Source: an uncultured Collinsella sp.
Lineage (GTDB): Bacteria; Actinomycetota; Coriobacteriia; Coriobacteriales; Coriobacteriaceae
DNA: 30,499 bases
Assembly: GCA_958433005.1 (NCBI GenBank)
Contig: CAUAWV010000028.1
Span: 1-30,499 of the forward strand
Direction: 5' to 3'
Of this stretch, positions 1-6,055 are shown piece by piece. The notes under the pieces were generated by a model. That model was not told where the DNA came from and did not search any database. It was given only the letters and a program-made list of their open reading frames with translations. How positions within the stretch are numbered: the first letter of the stretch is position 1; each line of letters begins with the position of its first letter. Made by a program: the position numbers and the translations under genes.

Positions 1-280
1 CGCCAACTCCAAGGTTGAGGCCAAGAAGGCCGTTGCCAAGAAGAGCGAGAAGGCTGCGAAGTCTAAGAAGAACGAGAAGCCTGGTTTCTTCGCCCGCACC
101 AAGAAGTATTTCGCTTCGGTGAAGTCCGAGATGAAGCGTGTCACGTGGCCCGATAAGAAGGAGCTCGTGAACTACTCGGTCGTCGTTTGCGCTTCTCTGA
201 TCGTCGTCGGCGTCGTCATCGCTCTGCTCGATGCTGGCTTTGGCGAGGCTCTTGCTCTGTTCTCTGGATTGAGGGGCTAA
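1..280 (+). CDS. secE: Preprotein translocase subunit SecE (5' truncated by window edge)
   Basis: SecE is the small essential clamp subunit of the SecYEG protein-conducting channel in the cytoplasmic membrane. The first complete codon is at position 2 and the frame runs to TAA at 278-280, giving 92 residues. The N-terminal part is a Lys/Glu/Ala-rich soluble extension, as is common in actinobacterial SecE. It is followed by the family core around VKSEMKRVTWPDKKEL, an amphipathic helix on the cytoplasmic face. A single hydrophobic segment follows (VVVCASLIVVGVVIALL), with a short tail ending in FSGLRG. nusG begins three bases after the stop, so the two are probably co-transcribed and translationally coupled, the usual secE-nusG arrangement. 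The start codon lies outside the window. Confidence 0.96.
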   Translation, partial: ANSKVEAKKAVAKKSEKAAKSKKNEKPGFFARTKKYFASVKSEMKRVTWPDKKELVNYSVVVCASLIVVGVVIALLDAGFGEALALFSGLRG

Positions 281-283
281 ACC

Positions 284-820
284 ATGTCTAAGCGTTGGTA
301 CGTCGTTCACACTTACTCTGGATACGAGAACCGCGTTAAGTCCGATCTCGAGCATCGCATCGAGACTATGGGCATGCAGGACCGTATCTTTGATATCGAG
401 ATTCCTATGGAGCGCGTCACCGAGATTAAAGAGGGTGGCAAGCGTGAGACCAAGGATTCCAAGATCTTCCCGGGTTATGTCCTGGTCCGCATGGAGATGG
501 ATGACGATGCTTGGACGTGCGTTCGTAACACGCCTGGCGTCACCGGTTTCCTGGGCGGCAACGGCAAGCCCGCTCCGCTTTCCCGCGACGAGTACAACAA
601 GATGACTCGTCGTCCCGGTAAGGGCGATTCGCCCAAGCGCACCTCGGTTGATATTCAGGTCGGCACGTCCGTCCGCGTCACCGATGGCCCGCTTACCGAC
701 TTTGATGGCAAGGTCTCCGAGGTTAACACCGAGGCTGGCAAGCTCAAGGTCACGCTGATGATCTTTGGCCGCGAGACGCCGGTCGAGCTCGACTTTAACC
801 AGGTCGCTGTCATCGCTTAA
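284..820 (+). CDS. nusG: Transcription termination/antitermination protein NusG
   Basis: NusG binds RNA polymerase through its N-terminal NGN domain. Its C-terminal KOW domain contacts ribosomal protein S10 or Rho, linking transcription to translation and termination. The 178-residue product opens with the typical KRWYVVHTYSGYENRVK. It has the loop with KIFPGYVLVRMEMDDDAW and VRNTPGVTGFLG in the NGN domain, and a KOW segment near residues 122-150 (VRVTDGPLTDFDGKVSEV). The ATG at 284 is three bases after secE and has a purine-rich GAGGGG in the secE tail as ribosome binding site. Length and domain order are standard. The next gene, rplK, starts 120 bases downstream; the gap holds a short GCAC/GTGC hairpin near 835 and a weak possible -10 (TATAGC, 900-905), so extra transcription into rplK is possible but not shown. 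Confidence 0.97.
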   Translation: MSKRWYVVHTYSGYENRVKSDLEHRIETMGMQDRIFDIEIPMERVTEIKEGGKRETKDSKIFPGYVLVRMEMDDDAWTCVRNTPGVTGFLGGNGKPAPLSRDEYNKMTRRPGKGDSPKRTSVDIQVGTSVRVTDGPLTDFDGKVSEVNTEAGKLKVTLMIFGRETPVELDFNQVAVIA

Positions 821-940
821 GTTTTCGTCCGTTCGCACGAGCGTGCTTCTTCTGTGACTGCTCATCTCAGGAGTGCTTCTAACACGTGCGTGCTTACGAT
901 ATAGCAAGTACTTCACACTCGTGATTCGAAAGGAATGACC

Positions 941-1369
941 ATGGCTGAGAAGAAGGTTGCCAACGTCATTAAGCTCCAGATTCCTGCTGGTGCAGCTAAC
1001 CCCGCTCCTCCCGTCGGCCCCGCTCTGGGCGCTGCTGGCGTGAACATCATGCAGTTCTGCCAGGCCTTTAACGCCGAGACGCAGGACAAGAAGGGCGACA
1101 TCATCCCCGTTGAGATCTCTGTCTACGAGGACAAGTCCTTCTCCTTCATCACCAAGACCCCGCCGGCGGCTCACCTCATCAAGAAGGAGCTGAACCTCAA
1201 GTCTGGTTCCGCTAAGCCCCAGGCCGACAAGGTTGGTCAGCTCTCCCAGGAGCAGCTCACCAAGATCGCCGAGATCAAGATGCCGGACCTCAATGCCAAC
1301 GACATTGACGCCGCCAAGAAGATCATCGCCGGTACCGCCCGTTCCATGGGCGTCACCATCGCTGAGTAG
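941..1369 (+). CDS. rplK: 50S ribosomal protein L11
   Basis: L11 is part of the GTPase-associated centre of the large ribosomal subunit, where it binds 23S rRNA with L10/L12 and acts in factor binding and the stringent response. The 142-residue product has the diagnostic N-terminal IKLQIPAGAANPAPPVGPAL followed by GVNIMQFCQAFN. The C-terminal RNA-binding domain contains KTPPAAHLIKKE and ends with AGTARSMGVTI. I chose ATG 941 over the in-frame ATG at 935, because AAAGGA at 929-934 is at normal spacing only for 941 and the protein then begins MAEKK as in relatives. It lies between nusG and rplA in the standard order. Confidence 0.97.
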   Translation: MAEKKVANVIKLQIPAGAANPAPPVGPALGAAGVNIMQFCQAFNAETQDKKGDIIPVEISVYEDKSFSFITKTPPAAHLIKKELNLKSGSAKPQADKVGQLSQEQLTKIAEIKMPDLNANDIDAAKKIIAGTARSMGVTIAE

Positions 1370-1387
1370 CGATTTCTTATGGTAACG

Positions 1388-1462
1388 ACGGGTGCTCCGA
1401 CCTGGGCGCCCGTTAAATGTGTGCAATAGGGCACACGATACGATGTGGGAGGGCTCACGCCC
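1388..1462 (+). other. Consecutive hairpins in the rplK-rplA intergenic RNA
   Basis: Three potential hairpins lie between rplK and rplA. The first is a 10-bp stem 1388-1397/1404-1413 with a 6-base loop and two G-U pairs. The second is GTGTGC/GCACAC (1419-1424/1431-1436), and the third a short GGGC/GCCC (1451-1454/1459-1462). No T-run follows any of them, so they are unlikely to be terminators. They could be mRNA processing or stability elements, or part of an L1 feedback site, but I see no specific L1-target match. Confidence 0.4.
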
Positions 1463-1486
1463 GTTTAACCACAGGAGGTAATGCAC

Positions 1487-2194
1487 ATGGCTAAGCATGG
1501 TAAGAGCTATAACGCCGCTGCCGAGAAGATCGATCGCGCCACGCTCTACACCCCCCTTCAGGCTGCCAAGCTCATTAAGGAGCTCGACACCGCCAAGTTC
1601 GACGAGACCGTCGAGGCCCACTTCCGTCTGGGCATCGATACTCGTAAGGCTGACCAGAACATCCGTGGTTCCATCTCCCTGCCCCACGGCACCGGCAAGA
1701 CCGTTCGTGTTGCCGTCTTCGCCGAGGGCGAGAAGGCCCGCGAGGCTGAGGCTGCCGGCGCCGACATCATCGGTTCCGACGAGCTTGTCGCCCAGATTCA
1801 GAAGGGCGAGATCAACTTCGACGCCGCTATCGCTACGCCGAACATGATGGCCAAGGTTGGCCGCATCGGTAAGATCCTTGGTCCCCGTGGCCTCATGCCG
1901 AACCCCAAGCTCGGCACCGTGACCATGGACGTCGCCAAGATGGTCTCCGAGCTCAAGGCTGGCCGCGTTGAGTACCGCGCCGACCGCTACGGCATCTGCC
2001 ACGTGCCCCTGGGCAAGAAGTCCTTCTCTGAGCAGCAGCTCGTCGAGAACTACGCTGCCCTGTACACCGAGATCCTGCGCGTCAAGCCCTCTTCTGCTAA
2101 GGGCAAGTACGTCAAGTCCATCTCCGTGTCTTCCACCATGGGCCCTGGCGTCAAGGTCGATCCCGCTGTCCAGCGTGACTTCCTGGCTGAGTAA
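1487..2194 (+). CDS. rplA: 50S ribosomal protein L1
   Basis: L1 forms the mobile L1 stalk of the ribosome that helps release deacylated tRNA, and in many bacteria it represses its own rplK-rplA mRNA. The 235-residue product begins MAKHGKSYNAAAEKID. It carries family motifs: FDETVEAHFRLGID, RGSISLPHGTGK, the conserved KVGRIGKILGPRGLMPNPK near residue 125, and C-terminal KPSSAKGKYVKSISVSSTMG. ATG 1487 is preferred over in-frame ATG 1481, because AGGAGG at 1473-1478 sits 8 bases from 1487 but only 2 from 1481. Unlike many bacteria, rplJ-rplL do not follow: a strong terminator closes the operon 42 bases after the stop. Confidence 0.97.
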   Translation: MAKHGKSYNAAAEKIDRATLYTPLQAAKLIKELDTAKFDETVEAHFRLGIDTRKADQNIRGSISLPHGTGKTVRVAVFAEGEKAREAEAAGADIIGSDELVAQIQKGEINFDAAIATPNMMAKVGRIGKILGPRGLMPNPKLGTVTMDVAKMVSELKAGRVEYRADRYGICHVPLGKKSFSEQQLVENYAALYTEILRVKPSSAKGKYVKSISVSSTMGPGVKVDPAVQRDFLAE

Positions 2195-2235
2195 CTTTTA
2201 GTTTCTGCCTGAGCAAAGCAAGCATTGCTAAAGAA

Positions 2236-2275
2236 ACCCGGTTCTGCCTCGTGCAGGACCGGGTCTCTTGCTTTT
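2236..2275 (+). terminator. Rho-independent terminator after rplA
   Basis: The stem 2236-2247/2253-2264 (ACCCGGT then CTGC on the left arm) has one T-G pair and a 5-base loop. It is followed by the T-rich CTCTTGCTTTT. It closes the secE-nusG-rplK-rplA transcript. Confidence 0.9.
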
Positions 2276-2283
2276 GAGTCAAC

Positions 2284-2324
2284 GAAACCACCACGAAGGG
2301 GACAGGCACCCTTGTGGTGGTTTT
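2284..2324. repeat. Dispersed ACCACC hairpin repeat, copy 1 (reverse core)
   Basis: The arms are AAACCACCAC (2285-2294) and GTGGTGGTTT (2314-2323). The core reads GGGGACAGGCACC here, which is the reverse complement of the GGTGCCTGTCCCC form in the other copies, so this copy is inverted relative to them. It sits between the rplA terminator and the leucine leader promoter. The T-tract after the second arm could act as a second terminator. Confidence 0.8.
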
Positions 2325-2326
2325 AC

Positions 2327-2355
2327 TTGTGTTGTACTTTAGCGCGATGTAGTAC
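2327..2355 (+). promoter_or_regulatory. Candidate promoter of the leucine leader
   Basis: TTGTGT (2327-2332), a 17-base spacer and TAGTAC (2350-2355) lie 25 bases upstream of the leader peptide start codon. The match to a housekeeping promoter is only moderate, but position and spacing fit an attenuated biosynthetic operon. Confidence 0.4.
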
Positions 2356-2380
2356 TACCCGAGGCCGAAGGGAGCCCAAC

Positions 2381-2440
2381 ATGTTTAAGAACACGCAACA
2401 GCTCCTAGGCCTAGCGCTACTAGATTGGATAGCGCGCTAG
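2381..2440 (+). CDS. Leucine-rich leader peptide of an attenuator (LeuL-like)
   Basis: This 19-codon frame encodes MFKNTQQLLGLALLDWIAR. Five of seven consecutive codons (8, 9, 11, 13, 14) are leucine, four of them CTA, a codon I do not see in rplA next door, which uses CTC, CTG and CTT. A ribosome binding site GGGAG (2370-2374) lies six bases before the ATG. Clustered Leu codons followed by competing hairpins, a T-run and leuA sequence are the classic signature of ribosome-mediated leucine attenuation: low charged tRNA-Leu stalls the ribosome and favours antitermination. The peptide itself has no expected function. It is not homologous in sequence to E. coli LeuL as far as I can tell; the assignment rests on architecture. 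Confidence 0.8.
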   Translation: MFKNTQQLLGLALLDWIAR

Positions 2441-2527
2441 GGTTGTAATCTCGCTATAACGATTTGTTGTACCCGGGTGCGCTATCGTCTGCCGCTTTCA
2501 GGCGTGATGAGCGACACGGGTATTTTT
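2411..2527 (+). promoter_or_regulatory. Leucine attenuator: pause, antiterminator and terminator hairpins
   Basis: Arm 1 CTAGCGC (2411-2417, inside the Leu codons) can pair with arm 2 GCGCTAG (2434-2440). Arm 2 (2428-2438) can instead pair with arm 3 (2476-2486) in an 11-bp helix whose core is the exact match GATAGCGC/GCGCTATC. Arm 3 is also the left side of the terminator: TACCCG 2470-2475 with CGGGTA 2517-2522, inner pairs 2478-2486 with 2506-2516 (two bulges), TGCC 2490-2493 with GGCG 2501-2504, then TTTTT at 2523-2527. The 1:2, 2:3 and 3:4 pairings are mutually exclusive in the textbook way. The next gene downstream is leuA. Confidence 0.8.
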
Positions 2528-2593
2528 CTATCTCTAGGCCTTCTCTCTCTCCTGAAAGCCATCTGTCATAAAACGGTCAATCAGGAGGAACAT

Positions 2594-3160
2594 ATAAGCC
2601 GCAAAATCACAATCTTTGACGCCACCCTGTGCGACGGTGAGCAGTCGCCGGGCGCCAGCATGAATACCGAGGAAAAGCTCTTCATCGCCCGCCAGCTGGT
2701 GCGCATGAACGTGGACGTTATCGAGGCGGGCTTTCCCATCTCGAGTCCTGGTGACTTTCGCTCCGTACAGGAGATTGGCAAGATTGCGGGCGACCGATGC
2801 ACGGTATGCGGCCTGACGCGCGCTGTCGACAGGGATATCGAAGTGGCTGCAGAGGCGCTCAAAACGGCCCAGAGGCCCCGTATCCATACAGGGCTGGGTG
2901 TGAGCACCAGTCACCTGCGCGACAAGCTCCATATGACTGAGGAAAGGGCAATTGAGTGAGCGATCCATGCCGTCAAACATGCTCGCAAGTTCGTTGACGA
3001 TGTTGAGTTTTATGCCGAGGATGCCGGCCGCTCCGATCAGGAGTTTCTGGTGCGCATTATCGAGGCGGCCGTAAAGGCCGGTGCCACGGTCGTGAACATC
3101 CCCGATACGATGGGCTACAACATGCCGTGGGACTTTGGCGCCCGCATCCGTGACCTGCGC
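2594..3160 (+). pseudogene. leuA: 2-isopropylmalate synthase, decayed N-terminal fragment
   Basis: LeuA condenses acetyl-CoA with 2-oxoisovalerate, the first step of leucine synthesis. The frame from 2594 gives ITIFDATLCDGEQSPGASM, then VDVIEAGFPISSPGDF, VCGLTRA, and after the break VEFYAEDAGRSDQEF and VVNIPDTMGY, all LeuA signatures in order. Several lesions are visible. The codon after a perfect AGGAGGA (2583-2589) is ATA, apparently a lost ATG. The usual catalytic-site LRDG motif reads LCDG. An in-frame TGA at 2957-2959 sits where relatives carry a residue. The homology stops at about 3160, about halfway through the enzyme, where leuB sequence begins in another frame. The catalytic barrel is incomplete and the regulatory domain is absent, so it cannot be functional. 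Confidence 0.93.
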
Positions 3161-3161
3161 G

Positions 3162-3800
3162 GGCGCTGCGGGTGCGGCCGGTCAGCGTGCGGTCGACGTG
3201 ATGGAGTATCGCGAGTACGAGATTGAGCGCATTGCGCGCCAGGCATTTGAGGCGGCGCGCAAACGTCGCGGCAAGGTGACGAGCGTTGATAAGCGCAACG
3301 TGCTGGAGACGAGCCGCATGTGGCGCGAGATCGTGCATCGCGTGCAAGACGAGGAGTACTCCGACGTGGAGCTTGAGGACCTGCTCGTCGACAACGCCGC
3401 CATGCAGCTCATCAGTCGACCGGCAGACTTTGACGTCGTGGTGACGGAGAACATGTTCGGCGACATCCTGTCCGATGAGGCGGCTCAGATTACCGGATCG
3501 CTCGGTATGCTTGCCTCTGCCTCGCTGGATGATGGCGTATCGCTGTTTGGGCCGAGCGCTGGCAGCGCTCCTGACATCGCGGGGCTCGGCGTGGCCAATC
3601 CGCTGGCTCAAATCTTGTCGGTGGCGATGCTGCTGACCTACGCGCTCGACATGGGCGAGCAAGCCGCGTGGATCGAGAGCGCCGTGGCGCGCGTGCTCGA
3701 CGAGGGCTGGCGCACCCGTGACATCGCCGATGTCAACACCCCGGCAGATAAGATCCTCGGCACCACGACGATGGGCGACAAGGTCGTCGCCGCGCTGTAG
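3162..3800 (+). pseudogene. leuB: 3-isopropylmalate dehydrogenase, C-terminal fragment
   Basis: LeuB oxidatively decarboxylates 3-isopropylmalate. The frame ending at TAG 3798-3800 gives about 200 residues matching the C-terminal half: EIERIARQAFEAA, KVTSVDKRNVLETS, then VDNAAMQLISRPADFDVVVT, ENMFGDILSDEAAQITGSLG, and GSAPDIAGLGVANPLAQILS. The N-terminal half is missing. The junction with leuA lies around 3157-3190 in a GC-rich stretch. A deletion therefore removed the leuA 3' half, any leuC and leuD, and the leuB 5' half. The remaining C-terminal sequence is well conserved with no internal stops, so the deletion may be recent. I see no start codon and ribosome binding site that would make a useful protein. 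Confidence 0.93.
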
Positions 3801-3825
3801 GCGATGCCGATTCAAGCTGTCAAAT

Positions 3826-3962
3826 ATCTCAATCTGTAACATCTAAGGGGCAAAATCGTTCCTACCTGTTACAGATTGAGATTTTCGGCTGAGCATCCGT
3901 GGTCTGTCTCGATCTGTAACAGCTAACCGATTATTTGGGCCCTACCTGTTACAGATTGAGAC
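3826..3962. repeat. Two tandem copies of a 57-base inverted repeat with covarying ends
   Basis: Copy 1 pairs ATCTCAATCTGTAACA (3826-3841) with TGTTACAGATTGAGAT (3867-3882), 16 perfect base pairs around a 25-base loop. Copy 2 pairs 3906-3921 with 3947-3962, again 16 pairs with one G-T. Its outermost pair is G-C where copy 1 has A-T. Loops differ in sequence apart from a shared CCTACC before the right arm. No strong T-run follows. They may be a REP-like element or processed RNA hairpins; function is unknown. Confidence 0.85.
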
Positions 3963-3971
3963 AAACCGTTG

Positions 3972-4034
3972 GGACAGGTCGGACGAGTCAGCAAAACCAC
4001 CACAAAGGTGCCGGTCCCCTTCGTGGTGGTTTTT
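3972..4034. repeat. Dispersed ACCACC hairpin repeat, copy 2, with left flank
   Basis: The hairpin AAAACCACCAC (3993-4003)/GTGGTGGTTTTT (4023-4034) has core GGTGCCGGTCCCC. Together with its left flank it shares a perfect 31-base match, 3972-4002, with 5988-6018. The remaining 3801-4151 gene-free stretch holds the tandem inverted repeats, this copy, and nothing else I can recognise up to the anti-sigma stop. Confidence 0.85.
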
Positions 4035-4151
4035 AGCGCAACGAGGTGTTCCCAGCCGACCATACGGGCGGCCTTGCGCTCACGCTGCTCGATGACAGCG
4101 CATCTTTAGACGCGAAGTGCGGAACCGGGTGCATATACGAGCCGCGTAGCG

Positions 4152-5282
4152 TTACGAATTCATGGGAATGACCGTATCGCCAATTTGTACGCTTGCAATC
4201 TTGTCTGTGTCACAAACTTGCGAGAACGGCCAGGCCTTGTGGACATCAGTGGTGCCGTTATCCAGTTTATTTGCGAAATAGCCGCTGTGGCTGGTTGCGT
4301 CCTCAACATGACCGTCTTTGAACGTCACGATGAGGGGTATGTTGCCAACGGCATCCATAGACTCCTCCATGTTTTGAGACATCTTGCCGCTGTTGTTGTC
4401 GTGTTCGATGGAACGATCTATGTTGTAGCGGACTGAAACGCCAACGCAGGATACGGTGGCCTCTTGAATCGTCGCCTTGGTGCCGTAAAAGTTGACCGAT
4501 TTGGGCGCGGGAATCGTAACGGATGTATCTTCGTAATTCAGCTGGAACTTAAGATCCCATGGGCCCGTAAGTATTTTCTTATACTCGGGAAGCTCTTTGC
4601 CAGCACGTGGCACAACGAGAGAGTTGATATGCGTGCGGACGGTCCTGCCCATAAGGCCGGGTGATTCAACGCTGAACTGTGCAAAGTATTGAATGCTGGA
4701 GTCATTGGGGTTCTTGTCAATGAGCCATGATTGGCCTTGGCCGCCATGCTCGCCATCAACGTATACGTTTCCATCGACACTTCCGGCGATAGTTCCGTTC
4801 TCGCCCGGCTCGGAAAGCTTTTTCAGGGCAGCGGGATCGTCGAACGTAAGCGTATAGGCGATGGTAACCATATCCTTGTCGCCCATGATGGCGTCGGCGG
4901 TCACGGTGACTCCGTTGTTGGAGCAGCTAGCACCGACGGGCCGGCCAATACGGTCGATGATCTCGGTTTGAGAAGCAGGTCCGTCAAAGATGTCGGAAAG
5001 CATGTCAGAAGGAAGCGGCAGGACGCCTGTTGCCATAGCCGTGCCAGCGCCTCCAATGACGATAGCGAGGACTGCCGTTACAGCGGCAATGCGAGCGACT
5101 GTTCTTACGGGATGGCGGGCGATGCGCGGCTTGCGTCGCGTGCCATTAAAGTTGCTTTGAGCGGTCGCCGCATCGCTCGAGGCGACGGACTGAGCAATCG
5201 AGTTTGCCATGTGCTGCTTCGCATTATCGGTAAACGAAATGTGCTCCAGGGCGTGGCGATAGTCATTCGAATTCGTAGTCAT
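4152..5282 (-). CDS. Membrane-anchored anti-sigma factor, DUF4179-like
   Basis: The 376-residue product has a soluble N-terminal region of about 58 residues (HALEHISFTDNAKQHMANSI) followed by a basic stretch. One transmembrane helix (VARIAAVTAVLAIVIGGAG) comes next, then a long extracytoplasmic domain starting ATGVLPLPSDMLSDIFDG. This layout matches DUF4179-type proteins encoded next to ECF sigma factors, where the N-terminus sequesters the sigma factor and the outer domain senses a signal. The gene overlaps the end of the sigma gene by 20 bases, implying translational coupling. The external domain has two cysteines of note (one in ASCSNNGV, one in SQVCDTD) that could form a disulfide. The signal is unknown. 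Identification rests on context and topology more than on a specific motif. Confidence 0.8.
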   Translation of the reverse strand: MTTNSNDYRHALEHISFTDNAKQHMANSIAQSVASSDAATAQSNFNGTRRKPRIARHPVRTVARIAAVTAVLAIVIGGAGTAMATGVLPLPSDMLSDIFDGPASQTEIIDRIGRPVGASCSNNGVTVTADAIMGDKDMVTIAYTLTFDDPAALKKLSEPGENGTIAGSVDGNVYVDGEHGGQGQSWLIDKNPNDSSIQYFAQFSVESPGLMGRTVRTHINSLVVPRAGKELPEYKKILTGPWDLKFQLNYEDTSVTIPAPKSVNFYGTKATIQEATVSCVGVSVRYNIDRSIEHDNNSGKMSQNMEESMDAVGNIPLIVTFKDGHVEDATSHSGYFANKLDNGTTDVHKAWPFSQVCDTDKIASVQIGDTVIPMNS

Positions 5283-5823
5283 TGTGGTCTCCTTTCAAGG
5301 AAAGCCGAAGTGACGCACGTCCGCGGCTAAGGTGCTGGGCGGTTGCAGCTGGCGTCGCGTGAACGGCGTCTGCGATTTCCCTGATGCTCATGCCTGCGTA
5401 GTAGTGCAAAAAGATGGCGATGCGCTGTGCTTGAGGCAGGGCCGTGACAGCGGAAAGAATGGCGCAGTCGCGTTGCGCGAATTCTTGCTCGGTATGTGTT
5501 ACGGGTGCGCAGAAATCGGGGAGCGAATCGAGGTCGACAACCGGGTGATTCGCGTGCGTACGGCCGATATCGCGACATGCGTTCAGTGCGACTCGGATCA
5601 CCCAAGCACGTTCGTGTTCGAGCGAGTCGAACGGTTGAGTGCGTTGGAGAATCTTGATCAGCGTGTCCTGGCAGATGTCTTGAGCGTCGTCAGCGGATCC
5701 AAGGGCCGAATAGCACAATCGAAGGATGAGGCCGGAATACGTGTCGACCAAGCGCTTTGCTTCCCGCTCGATCTGATCGGCATCGCATCGGAGCGTGCTA
5801 TTGCGGTTACGGCGTGCAGGCAT
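5263..5823 (-). CDS. ECF-type RNA polymerase sigma factor
   Basis: This 186-residue protein redirects RNA polymerase to a small regulon. Region 2 is visible as YSGLILRLCYSALGSADDAQ followed by DICQDTLIKILQRT. Region 4 is a helix-turn-helix, LPQAQRIAIFLHYYAGMS followed by IREIADAVHATPAATAQHL. There is no region 3, as expected for ECF factors. The start is ATG at 5823 (MPARRNRN), which has GGAGGTGA ideally placed upstream; an open frame reaches back to 5916 but without a ribosome binding site. It is followed by and overlaps the anti-sigma gene. ECF factors commonly drive their own operon, so the region upstream of 5823 is the place to look for the target motif; I could not define one with confidence. 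Confidence 0.92.
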   Translation of the reverse strand: MPARRNRNSTLRCDADQIEREAKRLVDTYSGLILRLCYSALGSADDAQDICQDTLIKILQRTQPFDSLEHERAWVIRVALNACRDIGRTHANHPVVDLDSLPDFCAPVTHTEQEFAQRDCAILSAVTALPQAQRIAIFLHYYAGMSIREIADAVHATPAATAQHLSRGRASLRLSLKGDHNDYEFE

Positions 5824-5914
5824 AGTGTCACCTCCAATTGGTCGTGGTGGATATAGGGAAGGCGTCTCGCGAGGTCCCTCTACATACAACACGGTCGAGA
5901 CTGCATAAGTTGAC

Positions 5915-5941
5915 AAAAAAAGACGGCACGTGAGCGCCGTC
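5915..5941 (-). terminator. Minus-strand terminator upstream of the sigma gene
   Basis: The stem GACGGC (5922-5927)/GCCGTC (5936-5941) is preceded on the plus strand by seven A residues (5915-5921), which become a T-run after the hairpin on the minus strand. It would stop transcription coming from the phosphoesterase unit before it enters the sigma operon. Confidence 0.75.
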
Positions 5942-5987
5942 CTTACAAAACAATGAGTGTTCTCGTTAATTACACAAGCACCGTGAT

Positions 5988-6045
5988 GGACAGGTCGGAC
6001 GAGTCAGCAAAACCACCATAAAGGTGCCTATCCCCTTCGTGGTGG
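5988..6045. repeat. Dispersed ACCACC hairpin repeat, copy 3, with left flank
   Basis: This has the same arrangement and orientation as copy 2: the 31-base identical left part (5988-6018), core GGTGCCTATCCCC, and right arm GTGGTGGTT. Copies 2 and 3 flank the sigma/anti-sigma module as direct repeats about 2 kb apart. This copy lies 10 bases from the phosphoesterase stop codon and may serve as its first terminator. Confidence 0.85.
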
Positions 6046-6055
6046 TTGTTGGCAG

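Noticed and set aside
2477..2593. Possible upstream start of the leuA fragment (MRYRLPLSGVM...).
   Set aside because: It lies inside the attenuator terminator hairpin, has no ribosome binding site, and adds residues unlike LeuA. The native start position is the ATA at 2594 after AGGAGGA.
2957..2959. In-frame TGA in leuA read as selenocysteine or programmed readthrough.
   Set aside because: LeuA has no selenocysteine at this place, and the gene carries several other lesions, so a nonsense mutation is simpler.
3057..3842. Long minus-strand open frame opposite the leu remnant.
   Set aside because: It is a complementary-strand shadow of high-GC coding sequence. It is His/Arg-rich with no family features, and the plus strand clearly matches LeuA/LeuB.
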